Positions 49,845 to 59,872 are shown, numbered from the stretch's first letter. The stretch is 64,000 nt of DNA from Sulfurovum sp. (GCA_027049035.1 JALTVI010000026.1:20966-84965), one strand, 5' to 3'. Translations and numbers: made by a program. Notes: generated from the letters alone by a model not told the origin.

Positions 49845-50418
49845 TGAGAATGAAGCGCTCCACTTTTTTGGGGTCTTTTTTCCCTTTGACAGACTCCACA
49901 CCGGAGCTGACATCCACACCGTAGAAACCGAAGCGCTTCACCTCGTCGACATTCTCCGGTGTCAGACCGCCTGCCAGAATGATCTTCGAACAATCCACCC
50001 CCTCGAACCACTCCAGATTCAGCCGCTTCCCGCTGCCTCCGTACGCTTCACAGTAGGCATCAACCAGCCTGTAACGGTCCGAAAAGCGGTGCACATCTTC
50101 AGGCGATTTCGCCCGAACCACGGGAAGCGTCTTTGTCTCGATGATATCCAGCGACTCCTCATCCACATCGAAATGGATCTGCGCCAGTGAGATCCCAGTA
50201 TAGCGGCAGACCGTGTCGATGGTCTCTACGCCCTCGTTAACAAAGAGCCCCACCCGCTCCACAAAAGGCGGCAGCTGCTCGATGATATGCTGCGCATTCT
50301 TGGGCGTGATATAGCGTGGCGACTTGTTGTAAAAGACAAACCCCAGCGCATCCGCACCACAGGCAACTGCATGCAGCGCATCGCGAAGGTTGGTGATACC
50401 GCAGATCTTTACGCGCAC
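49828..50418 (-). CDS. trpF: phosphoribosylanthranilate isomerase
   Basis: 196 residues, TIM barrel of tryptophan synthesis: VKICGITNLRDALHAV, ADALGFVFYNKSPRYI, the phosphate-binding LAGGLTPENV and YGVDVSSGVES. Start GTG 50418; AGGGAG lies 5 bases before it in the 3' arm of a CTCCC/GGGAG hairpin. Other trp genes are elsewhere. Confidence 0.94.
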   Translation of the reverse strand: MRVKICGITNLRDALHAVACGADALGFVFYNKSPRYITPKNAQHIIEQLPPFVERVGLFVNEGVETIDTVCRYTGISLAQIHFDVDEESLDIIETKTLPVVRAKSPEDVHRFSDRYRLVDAYCEAYGGSGKRLNLEWFEGVDCSKIILAGGLTPENVDEVKRFGFYGVDVSSGVESVKGKKDPKKVERFILNAKSL

Positions 50419-50423
50419 AATGG

Positions 50424-50585
50424 CTCCCTTCTAGGGAGAGTGAAGAGTTTTGGTTTGTTTTTCTTTCGAAAAACTTCTATTTTTTTGTAGTACATTCTCT
50501 CTCCTTTAATAAAAGCATTGCGTAGCAATGCATACCGACACTATTCACTCTTCTCTATTCACTTCAAAGAGGCAATCGCCTCTTT
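50424..50585. repeat. complete paired hairpin-heptamer element between rpe and trpF
   Basis: Left: outer hairpin CTCCC, ttcta, GGGAG (50424-50438) at the trpF start, one AGTGAAG unit, inner hairpin GTTTTTC, tttc, GAAAAAC (50457-50474). Spacer. Right: AATAAAAGC, inner hairpin GCATTGC, gta, GCAATGC (50515-50531), ATACCGACACT, units ATTCACT, CTTCTCT, ATTCACT (50543-50563), outer hairpin AAAGAGGC, aatc, GCCTCTTT (50566-50585) in the rpe end. The rpe stop TGA is in the last unit. Confidence 0.82.
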
Positions 50586-51200
50586 AACCCCTTTTGGGTG
50601 TTTATAGACATACGACCCTGCCACCACGACATCCACGCCGGCTGCGGCAAGCTGCTTGACATTGACATCGTTCACGCCGCCGTCCACTTCGATGAGGCAG
50701 TCAGGGTTGCGTTTTTCGATGAGTGCTTTGAGGCGCTGTACCTTTTCGATGACGGAGGGGATGAACTTCTGTCCGCCAAAACCGGGGTTGACACTCATCA
50801 ACAGTACCATGTCGAGGTCTTCAAGCAGGAACTCTACCGATTCAGGCAGGGTATGGGGGTTGAGTACGATGGAGGGGCGGATACCCAGAGAGCGGATCTT
50901 CTGAATAAGACGGTGGGGGTGCTTCTCCTCTTCGATGTGAAACGAGATGAACTCCGGATTCAGCGGTGCGAAGAGATCGACAAAGAAGCTGTTGTTCTCC
51001 ACCATCAGGTGAATGTCAAGCGGCTTTGTCGCCGCCTTGGCAACGGCATCGACCACCACCGGACCGATAGTCAGGTTGGGGACGAAGTGACCGTCCATCA
51101 CATCCACATGCACCAGATCGCATCCGCCGTCACAGACGGCTTTGACATCTTCGGCAAGTCTGCCGAAATCTGCAGAAAGAATACTGGGGGCTACCAACAT
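50559..51200 (-). CDS. rpe: ribulose-phosphate 3-epimerase
   Basis: 213 residues: APSILSADFGRLAEDVKAV, VHVDVMDGHFVPNLTIGP (metal ligands His and Asp), MSVNPGFGGQKF and EVDGGVNDVN. It interconverts ribulose 5-phosphate and xylulose 5-phosphate in the pentose phosphate or Calvin cycle. The final codons form the outer hairpin of the adjacent element. Confidence 0.96.
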   Translation of the reverse strand: MLVAPSILSADFGRLAEDVKAVCDGGCDLVHVDVMDGHFVPNLTIGPVVVDAVAKAATKPLDIHLMVENNSFFVDLFAPLNPEFISFHIEEEKHPHRLIQKIRSLGIRPSIVLNPHTLPESVEFLLEDLDMVLLMSVNPGFGGQKFIPSVIEKVQRLKALIEKRNPDCLIEVDGGVNDVNVKQLAAAGVDVVVAGSYVYKHPKGVKEAIASLK

Positions 51201-51260
51201 AGAAGTTCCTCTGTTTAAAGTGGCGTATTATAGCACACCGCAGGTAAGAGCCTTTGGGCG

Positions 51261-53525
51261 CTACGCATCCTCATCCATACCTATGCGGATAAATACCAGT
51301 TCGATATCGCTTAACTTGATCAGCTCCCCAATCTCCGTGACGATACGGTGGCGCATATCGCTGTAAGCCAGTTCATCTTTTGCTTTCACAAAGAAGCGGA
51401 GTTCATACAGAATGCCGTGTTCGGTATAGTCGTTGACACCGGTGAGCATAATCTTGCCGCTGTCGACATCGGGATGGTTCTGCAGATACGCCGCAATTTT
51501 GGCATCGACTGCATCCAGCAGGCTTTTTGGCGTATCGAGCGCAAAGAGGAAGCGGGTATCGACACGCATCGCTTCGCGTTCGGAGTAGTTGTCGATCATC
51601 TCCTGTGTAATCTTGTTGTTGGGGATGGTCAGTACCGTATCACGGGTGGTGCGTATTTTGGTCGAACGTATGCCCACATTGATAATCTTGCCGACCTCAT
51701 CGCCTATCTTGATGCGGTCTCCGGTCTTGAAGGGTCTGTCGGCAATGATAATCGCCGAACCGAAGAAGTTGGCGATGGTATCTTTGGCCGCGATCGCAAA
51801 GGCAAGACCACCGATACCAAGCCCTGCCAGTACCGTTTTGTAGGGGATGTGCAGCACTTCGGCTACGGCAAAGAGTGCTGCGGTAATCAGCAGTATACGC
51901 ACGATACTGCCCGAAAGCGAGACGATGATCTCGTCCACATCGGTAGAGGTACGGCGCGCATGGATCTGAAGCACGGTGAACATAATGGTGATGAGGTTGT
52001 AGAGAATCCAGGTAACTCCAATAACGATCAGCAGATAGGAGAAGGTTTTGATCAGAGAGAATACAAGGTCGGAGAGCCCCAGCTGATGTGCCCCAAAAAG
52101 CACGACAAGTGCAAAGATGATCATCTGCGAAGGTCGCAGAAAGCGCAGGGTGATCATCTCTTCGCTCCAGCGCTTTGTCAAATAGAAGCGTTTCACTACG
52201 GCAAAGGTCAGCCACTTGCTCACATAGCTGAGGAAAAAGGCGAACAGTACGATGAGCACCAGAAGAATGATCTGCCACAGCGCCGTATCATACACTTTTT
52301 TTACCAAAACCGGTGAGATGGACTTGGCATACCGCTTAAGCGTGAAATAGAGAAGGTTTTCATCTCTTACAACAGCACCCTCTTTAAGCGGCAGACGCTC
52401 CATCGCCTCATAAAGTCTTTCGATGTGCGCCAGCGTTTCTGGCGTGAACTGCCACCGCACCCGCCCCTCCTCTTCATAGGGGGCGATGACGATGCTTCCC
52501 AGCGGGTGGTAGAAATAGATATAGGGAATCCTGCTCTTGGGATTGTTGGGGATCTCCTGATAGACGGTGTTGCCTATGCGGTTGATCACCCCGAGCAGAT
52601 AGTGTGCAAGCAGCGGCGCCTGCCACTCCCAGATGGCCGGATCGACTCCGGAGAGGTTCATCGTCTCGATGACATGCTTCTTGCCCCCGCGCTCCCACCG
52701 TTCGTTCTGTTCGATGAAAGTACGGATGGTATCGCGCGGATTGGTCAACAGGAGGTTGCGGTGCGGGTCGAACTCCTTGAGGCCATAGGCTGCCAAAAGC
52801 GTTTTGAGCTTCGCGTCAAGCACTTTCTCTTCGGGCATCACCATACGCCACGCGTTTCGCTGCTTCTCTCTATGGAAAGTTACATCGACACTGTTATCCG
52901 TACCTGCCTGATGAAAGGTAACCGTTACCCTGTTGCCTTCGATTTTTGACGGGAAGTCGAATTTGTGAATGGTACACATATCAAGCGTCTGAAAGAACTT
53001 TCGCAGCAGTATCATACGCTTGCCGTAGAAGAGTTTTCGCTGTGCGGGAGTGTACTGCACCAGCTTCGTGCCCGACTCCAGCGCCTCGTACTCTCCGTTT
53101 CTAAGACGGTTTCCAAGCTTCAGAAAGGTGTAGAGCGTCGCTATGGGCGTGGCCGTATCTTTGGGAAGAGAAGAGAGGTTCGTCTCTTTTGTGACCCGAA
53201 CGGCAGAGACCCACTCACCGCTTTGCAGCATACCGAAAAAGGCGTTCCCGTCCGGACTCATCGTGAATACGAAACTCTGGCTCCACTGACGGTTTTTGGA
53301 GACTCCTTTGAGTGTCTTTCCCTCAACTTTTGCTTCTATCGTTCCGTCGTTTGGCTGGTAGGTGCCGTTAACTTCATTGCCGTGCTGCTGCAGATATGCG
53401 ACAAAAACGCCCTCCTGCCAAAAGACGTTCCACTTTCCGCTCCAGGTATGCTCCGCCGAAACGGCAGCCGTCACAAACACTAACCAAATGCTTAATGCTG
53501 TAAAAAATTTCCGCACGCTCTCCAC
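51261..53525 (-). CDS. MscS-family mechanosensitive channel with large periplasmic domain
   Basis: 754 residues: signal or first membrane helix (about 7-23), an N-terminal domain of about 400 residues outside the membrane, then several helices and the MscS core (LAGLGIGGLAFAIAAKDTIANFFGSAII, TGDRIKIGDEVGKIINVGIRSTKIRT). The core helix carries Gly/Ala packing typical of the pore. It should release solutes on hypo-osmotic shock. GTG 53525 is the predicted start; another GTG three codons on is possible. Confidence 0.88.
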   Translation of the reverse strand: MESVRKFFTALSIWLVFVTAAVSAEHTWSGKWNVFWQEGVFVAYLQQHGNEVNGTYQPNDGTIEAKVEGKTLKGVSKNRQWSQSFVFTMSPDGNAFFGMLQSGEWVSAVRVTKETNLSSLPKDTATPIATLYTFLKLGNRLRNGEYEALESGTKLVQYTPAQRKLFYGKRMILLRKFFQTLDMCTIHKFDFPSKIEGNRVTVTFHQAGTDNSVDVTFHREKQRNAWRMVMPEEKVLDAKLKTLLAAYGLKEFDPHRNLLLTNPRDTIRTFIEQNERWERGGKKHVIETMNLSGVDPAIWEWQAPLLAHYLLGVINRIGNTVYQEIPNNPKSRIPYIYFYHPLGSIVIAPYEEEGRVRWQFTPETLAHIERLYEAMERLPLKEGAVVRDENLLYFTLKRYAKSISPVLVKKVYDTALWQIILLVLIVLFAFFLSYVSKWLTFAVVKRFYLTKRWSEEMITLRFLRPSQMIIFALVVLFGAHQLGLSDLVFSLIKTFSYLLIVIGVTWILYNLITIMFTVLQIHARRTSTDVDEIIVSLSGSIVRILLITAALFAVAEVLHIPYKTVLAGLGIGGLAFAIAAKDTIANFFGSAIIIADRPFKTGDRIKIGDEVGKIINVGIRSTKIRTTRDTVLTIPNNKITQEMIDNYSEREAMRVDTRFLFALDTPKSLLDAVDAKIAAYLQNHPDVDSGKIMLTGVNDYTEHGILYELRFFVKAKDELAYSDMRHRIVTEIGELIKLSDIELVFIRIGMDEDA

Positions 53526-53702
53526 CTGACACTCTTTTTATACTATTATAACAGAAGCTTCTGATACCAAATACTTCGTTCGACAATGCCCTTTTTATAA
53601 CAGTTAAGCGGAATTTATGGATTGCTTTTATATAATTCGCCACAAAATATTCGGGGCCGCATAGCATCTATGCCGTCTACATTACATACACAAGGTATCA
53701 CC

Positions 53703-53912
53703 ATGGCAAGAAAATGTTCAGTAAGTGGCAAAGGTCCACTGGTCGGAAACAACGTGTCTCACGCACACAACAAAACGAAGAGAAGACAGCTTCCAAACCT
53801 CAGAACGGTTAGAGTGACTCTCGAAGACGGTACGACAAAGCGCATCAAAGTAGCGGCGTCTACACTCAGAACCATGAAAAAGAAAGCGGCTGCGGCAGCT
53901 GCGGCTAACTAA
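53703..53912 (+). CDS. rpmB: 50S ribosomal protein L28
   Basis: 69 residues: [20 protein letters not shown] at the start, [11 protein letters not shown] and [11 protein letters not shown] 53703 is the conserved start; the frame upstream is not part of L28. The alanine-rich tail ([10 protein letters not shown]) is slightly long. Confidence 0.97.
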   Translation: MARKCSVSGKGPLVGNNVSHAHNKTKRRQLPNLRTVRVTLEDGTTKRIKVAASTLRTMKKKAAAAAAAN

Positions 53913-53945
53913 TTTCTCAGATAGGAGAGGGTATACTCTCTTATC

Positions 53946-55076
53946 ATGACCTCACTGGAAAAATTCAAACAGTTTCTCGGCTGGAGAAGCGCACCCAAAC
54001 CGCACATCACACTCAATGACGAGTACTATGGTCATTTAGCCCCCTTTAGACTCCCCCTTATTCTTACCGTACTGATTATGCTTCTGGGCACCATCGGGTA
54101 TATGGTTATAGACAAGTTCCCATTGATGGATGCTATCTACCAGACGGGAATCACCTTCACCACGGTAGGATTCGGCGAGATACGTCCCATCTCCGATGCA
54201 GGGCGTATCTTTACGATCACACTGATCATCTTCGGCTTTGTCGTCTTCTCTATCGCGGTGGGAATCATCGCCGAAGTGGTCAAAAAAGGGGAGTTTCAAA
54301 AAACTGCCAAGGAGCGTAAAATGCTTTACGAGATCGCCAGGCTCAAGCAGCACTTCGTCGTCTGCTACCACAACGAGTTTACCGTACAGGTAACCAAACA
54401 GCTGCGTGCCAACCACATCCCTTTCGTTGTTGTCGACCCACGCGAAGACCTCGAAGAGATCGCCAAAAAGCACAAATACCCCTACTACGTCTCGGCCGAG
54501 CCGCACACCGAAGCGGGTATTCTCAAATCCCACCTCTCTTCGGCAAAGGGGATGATCACCCTGGCAGACAATGTTGCCGACAACATTGCCACCATCGCCT
54601 CGGCACGTCTGTATGAGCGTGAAATCGGACGGATGCGAAAATACCTCATCATTGCCAATGCCAAAAGCTACGAAGATGAGCAGAAACTGCAGAAACTCGG
54701 AGCCGACAAGGTTGTTACTGCCACGAAACTGATGGCACAGCGTATCAACGCCATGGCGGCACGCCCGGACATGGAGAACCTGCTGCAGGAGTTCCTCTAC
54801 AAAAAGGATACGCCACTCGATATGGAGGAGGCGAAAGTCTCAAAAACCTCCTGGCTGACACTTAAAAAGATTAAAGCCGCACGCTTCAGGGACATTGCAA
54901 ACGTTACCATTATCGGTATCCGCCAGAAAGACGGCAAGTTCATCCCGATGCCAAAGGGCGATACGATCATTATGCCCGAATCCAAACTGCTGCTGATCGG
55001 TACCGGAGACGGGATAAGAAAAGCGAAGAAGATCATTAGGAAAAAAGAGAAACCTGAAGAACTTAAGTACGTCTAA
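53946..55076 (+). CDS. potassium channel with TrkA-N (RCK) domain
   Basis: 376 residues: two membrane helices around the selectivity-filter sequence TTVGFGE (about 75-81), then a RCK domain (HFVVCYHNEFTVQVTKQLR, VVVDPREDLEEIAKKH) and a TrkA-C-like part (about 300-365, with DTIIMPESKLLLIGTGDG). The filter has Phe in place of Tyr, which still allows K+ selectivity in the family. The nucleotide-binding GxGxxG reads less canonical (CYHNEF), so ligand control may differ. Confidence 0.88.
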   Translation: MTSLEKFKQFLGWRSAPKPHITLNDEYYGHLAPFRLPLILTVLIMLLGTIGYMVIDKFPLMDAIYQTGITFTTVGFGEIRPISDAGRIFTITLIIFGFVVFSIAVGIIAEVVKKGEFQKTAKERKMLYEIARLKQHFVVCYHNEFTVQVTKQLRANHIPFVVVDPREDLEEIAKKHKYPYYVSAEPHTEAGILKSHLSSAKGMITLADNVADNIATIASARLYEREIGRMRKYLIIANAKSYEDEQKLQKLGADKVVTATKLMAQRINAMAARPDMENLLQEFLYKKDTPLDMEEAKVSKTSWLTLKKIKAARFRDIANVTIIGIRQKDGKFIPMPKGDTIIMPESKLLLIGTGDGIRKAKKIIRKKEKPEELKYV

Positions 55077-55099
55077 TTATACTCTTCTGTGAAAATAGC

Positions 55100-55183
55100 G
55101 GTTTCACTCGATAGCTCTGGCAGGTGCAAACGGCAGAGCTGCCCTACGGGTTGAGTGCACCTTTGTCGCCATCGAGTGAAACC
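55100..55183. other. 84-bp nested palindrome after the K+ channel gene
   Basis: GGTTTCACTCGAT (55100-55112) pairs with ATCGAGTGAAACC (55171-55183); inside, AGGTGCA (55122-55128) pairs with TGCACCT (55156-55162), and inside that GGCAG, ag, CTGCC (55132-55143). A three-tier hairpin that could be a small mobile palindrome, a structured RNA or a bidirectional terminator; there is no T-run. Confidence 0.6.
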
Positions 55184-55219
55184 TTGTCCTCTCATTCAAT
55201 TTAAAATCAAAGATCTCCG

Positions 55220-55297
55220 TCACGCTTTCGCGTGAAGTGAAGAATTAAGAGTGAAGAATGAAGAGTTTTGGTATGCTTTTCATCTAAAATGAAAAGC
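55220..55297 (-). repeat. left-type half of a hairpin-heptamer element upstream of argJ
   Basis: Outer hairpin TCACGC, tttc, GCGTGA (55220-55235), units AGTGAAG, AATTAAG, AGTGAAG, AATGAAG (55236-55263), AGTTTTGGTAT and inner hairpin GCTTTTCAT, ctaaa, ATGAAAAGC (55275-55297). It is read on the minus strand relative to most copies. argJ starts 20 bases later. Confidence 0.75.
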
Positions 55298-55317
55298 TAT
55301 TTATTAAAGGGGGCTTT

Positions 55318-56514
55318 ATGTCCAACTATACGATTACTCCGCTTGAGGGCGGACTTGCCAACGTAAAAGGGTTCTACTGTGATGCAGTCAATGTCGGGAT
55401 GCGCCCGGATGCTTCACAGGGGGATGTCGCTTTTATCCGATCGGAGACTCCCTGCCGTATCAGTACCGTCTTTACCACCAACCAATTTCAGGCTGCACCC
55501 ATCAAACACTATCAGCGCTACCCGGAGGGGTTCGAGACCAACTTTGTGCTCATCAATGCCAAGAATGCCAATGCGATGACCGGAGAGAAGGGTATCGAAG
55601 ATATCGATACCATCCTCTCTGCACTGCCGAAGGACATCAAGCCGCTCAACCCGCTGATGAGTTCAACAGGTGTCATCGGTTACCGGCTGCCGGTTGAGAA
55701 GATCACTTCCGCATTCGACAGGCTCGATTTCAATGCAAAGAACTCAAATGAAGCCGCCCGCGCTATCATGACCACTGACAGCTTCAAAAAGGAGCTTGCC
55801 TGCAGAGTGAAACTCTCTGACGGCAGCAGCTTCCATATTGCCGCCATCTGTAAGGGTGCGGGGATGATCAATCCCGCCATGGCAACCATGCTCTGCTTTG
55901 TCACGACCGATGCGGATGTTCCCAAAGCCGATATGGATGCCCTGCTGCAAAACGGGGCCGACCACTCCTTCAACCGTATCAGTGTCGACGGGGACACCTC
56001 CACCAACGATACGGTGATGCTCCTGGCTAACGGCAGCAGCGGAAGCTACGACAAGGAGGCCTTTGCCGAAGCACTCAACGGTATGCTCTTTGAGCTTGCG
56101 ATGATGATTCTGCGTGACGGAGAGGGGGCCAACAAGCTTGTCGCTTTCGAGGTTACGGGTGCAGCCAGCGACGAAGAGGCGGAGCGCGCAGCAAGGGCGC
56201 TGAGCAACTCGCTGCTGGTCAAGACCGCTCTCTTTGGCGAAGACCCCAACTGGGGGCGCATCGCCTCCACCATCGGTGCCAGCGGCATCGCATGTGACGA
56301 TACGACACTTACCATCCACTACGACGACCTGCTCATCTACTCCGATGCACACCGGGAGCTTGACCCCGAACGTGAAGAGCAGGCCTATGCCATCATGAAG
56401 CAGGAGCAGTTCACCGTCCGCTGTGATCTTGGCCTTGGAGAGGGAAGCTTTACCGCCTACGGCTGCGACCTGAGCTATGAGTATGTCAAGATAAATGCCG
56501 AATACAGAACGTAA
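55318..56514 (+). CDS. argJ: bifunctional ornithine acetyltransferase / N-acetylglutamate synthase
   Basis: 398 residues: VLINAKNANAMTG, STGVIGYRLPVEKI, the self-cleavage Thr in PAMATMLCFVTTDA (about 190), and SVDGDTSTNDTVMLLANG. It recycles acetyl groups in arginine synthesis. ATG 55318 follows AAAGGGGG. The TAA stop overlaps an AAAAATT array. Confidence 0.95.
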   Translation: MSNYTITPLEGGLANVKGFYCDAVNVGMRPDASQGDVAFIRSETPCRISTVFTTNQFQAAPIKHYQRYPEGFETNFVLINAKNANAMTGEKGIEDIDTILSALPKDIKPLNPLMSSTGVIGYRLPVEKITSAFDRLDFNAKNSNEAARAIMTTDSFKKELACRVKLSDGSSFHIAAICKGAGMINPAMATMLCFVTTDADVPKADMDALLQNGADHSFNRISVDGDTSTNDTVMLLANGSSGSYDKEAFAEALNGMLFELAMMILRDGEGANKLVAFEVTGAASDEEAERAARALSNSLLVKTALFGEDPNWGRIASTIGASGIACDDTTLTIHYDDLLIYSDAHRELDPEREEQAYAIMKQEQFTVRCDLGLGEGSFTAYGCDLSYEYVKINAEYRT

Positions 56515-56548
56515 AAAATTAAAAATTAAAAATTAAAAATTAAAAGTT
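56514..56548. repeat. AAAAATT heptamer array after argJ
   Basis: AAAAATT four times and AAAAGTT (56514-56548), starting at the last base of the argJ stop codon. No hairpins adjoin it. Confidence 0.7.
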
Positions 56549-56626
56549 AAAAAGTTACGGAGAGGTTTTCACCACTCTGTTATTGCAAAAAAGTTATAAT
56601 ACGGAAACTATATACAGGAGTGACAG

Positions 56627-56854
56627 ATGTTACACGAATACAGAGATGAAATTCACGAACTCAAGCAGCAGAACGCACACTTTGCAAAGATTTTCGAAAA
56701 GCACAACGAACTTGACCAGAAAGTTGAAGATGCCGAAACGGGGCGCGTGCCTATGACTGATATTGAGCTTGAAACTCTCAAAAAAGAGAAACTTCGCCTC
56801 AAAGACGAAGCGTACAGCATGATCCTTGAGTACAAAAAGAGCAAAGAGGCGTAA
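56627..56854 (+). CDS. DUF465/YdcH-family small protein
   Basis: 75 residues, helical hairpin: HEYRDEIHELKQQNAHFAKI, NELDQKVEDAE and LKKEKLRLKDEAYSMILEYKK, the conserved DUF465 pattern. Its function is unknown. It has its own likely -10 (TATAAT) near 56596 and AGGAG before ATG. Confidence 0.88.
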   Translation: MLHEYRDEIHELKQQNAHFAKIFEKHNELDQKVEDAETGRVPMTDIELETLKKEKLRLKDEAYSMILEYKKSKEA

Positions 56855-56941
56855 CCGAAGCGGACCTGTGCCGCTTGTGCCCTTTTATCCATTCTCCCTT
56901 TTTACTTTTCCCCATTACACCCATACACGAGCAAATTTACC

Positions 56942-58303
56942 ATGACACCATTCTCCACTCTTGAGAGACTTCCAAAAGCACTATTGACTACCCTTGACGA
57001 ACAGGGATTTACAGAGATGACGCCCGTACAGAAGCGCTCCATTCCGCTCATTCTACAAGGCAGAGACCTTCTGGTGCAGTCCAAGACGGGTTCGGGAAAA
57101 ACGGTGGCGTTCGCACTTCCATCGTTAATACAGACAAAAGTTGAGAGCAACACACCTCAGACACTGATCATCACCCCCACCCGTGAACTGGCAGAACAGG
57201 TCGCCCAGCAGGTACGCACACTCGCTTCCACACTGCCGAACTTCAAGGCCGTGACGCTCTATGGCGGCGTGCCGCTGCGTGCCCAGGCGGATTCACTTAC
57301 CAAGGGTGCACATATGCTTATTGGCACACCCGGACGACTGCTGGACCATCTCTCCAAAGGCACACTCGATCTTGACAGCATCGAACGGATCGTCCTCGAT
57401 GAGGCAGACCGAATGCTCGATATGGGCTTTTACGATGACATTCTCAACATCGTTTCACAGGCAAAAAAGACAAAACAGCGCCTGCTCTTCTCCGCAACCT
57501 TTCCGGAAAAGATCAAAACACTGGCGCAGACACTCCTGAAGCATCCGGAGGTCATCTCCATTACGCCCCGACACACCGAAGGGCAGATAGAGACATTCGT
57601 CATCTCTACCCGCAACAAAGACAAAACCCTGCAGCAGGTCATCGACATCTTTACACCCGCATCTGCGCTGATCTTCTGCAATACCAAGGCAGACACCGTC
57701 GCTCTGACACAAAAGCTGCAGCAGGCAGGCAACGATGTAACAACCATACACGGTGATCTCGATCAGGAGGCAAGGCAGGAGGCCATTATACGCTTTGCCA
57801 ACGGCTCAAGTCCCGTACTGGTCGCAACCGATGTCGCTTCCCGCGGCATAGACATCGACAATGTCGACCTCGTTGTCAACTATGACCTTCCCTTTGACAA
57901 AGAGGTTTACACCCACCGCATAGGACGCACAGGGCGTGCAGGTGCTTCAGGCAAAGCGGTCTCTCTCTACACGCCCGGCAGCACAAAGACAGCCTATATT
58001 CTTGAAGAGGCAAAAGCGTTGGATATCGACACGATAGAGAGCAGCCGCCGTAACTTCAGGATGGTTTCACATCTTGAGACCATTGCACTCAACGGCGGAA
58101 AGAAGCAGAAGCTTCGCAAGGGAGACATACTGGGTACTTTCTGTAAAGAGATGGGACTGGAAGCCGGTCAAATAGGCGCCATTACGCTGATGGCAAACCG
58201 TACCTACATCGCCATTGACAAAGCTGTTGTCAAAAAGGTACTTTCCATGCTCAAATCAGTACGTATCAAAAAACGGAAATATATCGCCTGGCAGGTAGAC
58301 TAA
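56942..58303 (+). CDS. dbpA: DEAD-box RNA helicase, DbpA type
   Basis: 453 residues: Q motif region, AQVSKTGSGKT-like Walker A (VQSKTGSGKTVAFA), VLDEADRMLD (DEAD), SATFPEK (SAT) and HRIGRTGRAG. The C-terminus (RKGDILGTFCKEMGLEAGQI, GAITLMANRTYIAI) is the DbpA RNA-binding fold that recognises 23S rRNA hairpin 92. It assists 50S assembly. Its stop overlaps the stop of the convergent dedA gene by 4 bp. Confidence 0.92.
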   Translation: MTPFSTLERLPKALLTTLDEQGFTEMTPVQKRSIPLILQGRDLLVQSKTGSGKTVAFALPSLIQTKVESNTPQTLIITPTRELAEQVAQQVRTLASTLPNFKAVTLYGGVPLRAQADSLTKGAHMLIGTPGRLLDHLSKGTLDLDSIERIVLDEADRMLDMGFYDDILNIVSQAKKTKQRLLFSATFPEKIKTLAQTLLKHPEVISITPRHTEGQIETFVISTRNKDKTLQQVIDIFTPASALIFCNTKADTVALTQKLQQAGNDVTTIHGDLDQEARQEAIIRFANGSSPVLVATDVASRGIDIDNVDLVVNYDLPFDKEVYTHRIGRTGRAGASGKAVSLYTPGSTKTAYILEEAKALDIDTIESSRRNFRMVSHLETIALNGGKKQKLRKGDILGTFCKEMGLEAGQIGAITLMANRTYIAIDKAVVKKVLSMLKSVRIKKRKYIAWQVD

Positions 58304-58917
58304 TCTTCACCAAGGATCTCTTTTTTCCGTTTTTGGCGAATGACATAAAAGAGTGTAACGAAGAGTATGCTTGCCAGTGCAATAAGTGTCGCTGTGTGCA
58401 GGTACTGGGAAATAAGCGTTTCGTTGGAGCCTACCAGATACCCTACAGCCACCAGCACGACTACCCAGATACCCGCTCCCAGTGCGGAGTAGAATGAAAA
58501 TTTCAGCAGGTTCATCCGCGCCAGTCCTGCAGGCAGGGAAATAAGCTGTCTGATACCGGGAATCAGCCGCCCGTTGAAAGTAGAGAGTTCACCATGCTTT
58601 GTAAAAAAGGCTTCAAGCTTGTCCAAAGTTTCGGGTTTGACAAAGAAGTATCTGCCGTATTTCAGTAAAAAAGGGCGTCCAAAATGCATTGCGATGTAGT
58701 AGTTAAAGAGCGCACCGCCAAGCGATCCGGCTATGCCGACAAGCACCACCATATAGAGATTCATCTCCCCCTGATAGGCAAGATAGCCTGCGGGAATCAT
58801 AATCACTTCACTGGGAAAGGGGAAAAAAGTACTCTCGAGGAACATCAGCAAAAAGATGCCCCAGTAGCCCATCGCACCGATGGTGTCGACCAGATAGGCG
58901 GCAATGTCGTGAAGCAT
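58300..58917 (-). CDS. DedA-family membrane protein
   Basis: 205 residues with about five membrane-associated segments; ESTFFPFPSEVIMIPAGYLA and NGRLIPGIRQLISLPAGLARM are the family motifs (re-entrant loops). DedA proteins are lipid scramblases or undecaprenyl-phosphate/phospholipid transporters. It starts 5 bp after the accA stop and probably belongs to that transcript. Confidence 0.9.
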   Translation of the reverse strand: MLHDIAAYLVDTIGAMGYWGIFLLMFLESTFFPFPSEVIMIPAGYLAYQGEMNLYMVVLVGIAGSLGGALFNYYIAMHFGRPFLLKYGRYFFVKPETLDKLEAFFTKHGELSTFNGRLIPGIRQLISLPAGLARMNLLKFSFYSALGAGIWVVVLVAVGYLVGSNETLISQYLHTATLIALASILFVTLFYVIRQKRKKEILGED

Positions 58918-58922
58918 GGGTG

Positions 58923-59858
58923 CTATTCGCTGTAGGCACCCACGGAGGTGAGTCTCTCATAGCGTTTCTCAAGCAGTTCGTCTGTAGAAAGTTCCTGAAG
59001 TGCCTTGACAGTTTCAAGGAAGTAGGTTTTCAGCACTTCGGCTGCCGCTTTTTTGTCGCGGTGTGCACCGATGAGCGGTTCATCCAGTACATTGTCGATC
59101 AGTTTGTGCTCAAGCAGATCGTCCGGTGTGATCTTAAGCGCTTTGGTTGCTGTCTCCACCTTGCTTGGGTCGTTCCACAAAATCGCGGAGCACCCCTCTG
59201 GGGAGATGACCGAAAAGACGGAATAGCGCATCATTGCCAGTCTGTCCGCCACGCCGATGGCAAGCGCACCACCCGATCCGCCCTCACCGATAACCACAGA
59301 AACCATGGGAACCTTCGTTGCAGCAAACTCGAAGAGGTTGCGTGCGATCGCTTCGCTCTGTCCGCGCTCCTCCGCACCAAGACCCGGGTAGGCACCCGGA
59401 GTGTCCACAAGCATCAGAACAGGGATGTTGAACTTCTCCGCCAGTCTGACCGCACGCAGCGCCTTGCGGTACCCTTCAGGGTTTGGCATACCGAAGTTAC
59501 GCTTGATTTTGTTCTTGACCCCGCGCCCCTTCTGTTCGCCGATGACCATTGTCTTCTGCCCGTCGATCCAGCCCATGTAACACAGTATCGCAGGGTCGTC
59601 ACGAAACGCACGGTCACCGTGAATTTCGTAAGGGTTCTCCAGAATCAGTTTGATGTAGTCCAGTGCATAAGGCCTGTCCGGATGTCTGGCCAGCTGCAGT
59701 TTCTGATAATCACTCAGCGAACCGAAGGTCTTCTCTACCTCTTTTTGCAGCTCTTTTTGCAGCTTTTCCACCTGCTCGAGGTTGGCAACGGCGTGGGCAG
59801 AGACAATCTCTTCCTGCAGCTTTTCAATCTTGCTCTCAAAATCCAGATAGGTTGCCAT
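58923..59858 (-). CDS. accA: acetyl-CoA carboxylase carboxyltransferase subunit alpha
   Basis: 311 residues: [62 protein letters not shown] and [16 protein letters not shown]. It transfers the carboxyl group to acetyl-CoA, the first step of fatty acid synthesis. It follows fabF by 14 bp. Confidence 0.97.
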   Translation of the reverse strand: MATYLDFESKIEKLQEEIVSAHAVANLEQVEKLQKELQKEVEKTFGSLSDYQKLQLARHPDRPYALDYIKLILENPYEIHGDRAFRDDPAILCYMGWIDGQKTMVIGEQKGRGVKNKIKRNFGMPNPEGYRKALRAVRLAEKFNIPVLMLVDTPGAYPGLGAEERGQSEAIARNLFEFAATKVPMVSVVIGEGGSGGALAIGVADRLAMMRYSVFSVISPEGCSAILWNDPSKVETATKALKITPDDLLEHKLIDNVLDEPLIGAHRDKKAAAEVLKTYFLETVKALQELSTDELLEKRYERLTSVGAYSE

Positions 59859-59872
59859 GGCTGATCCTTGCC

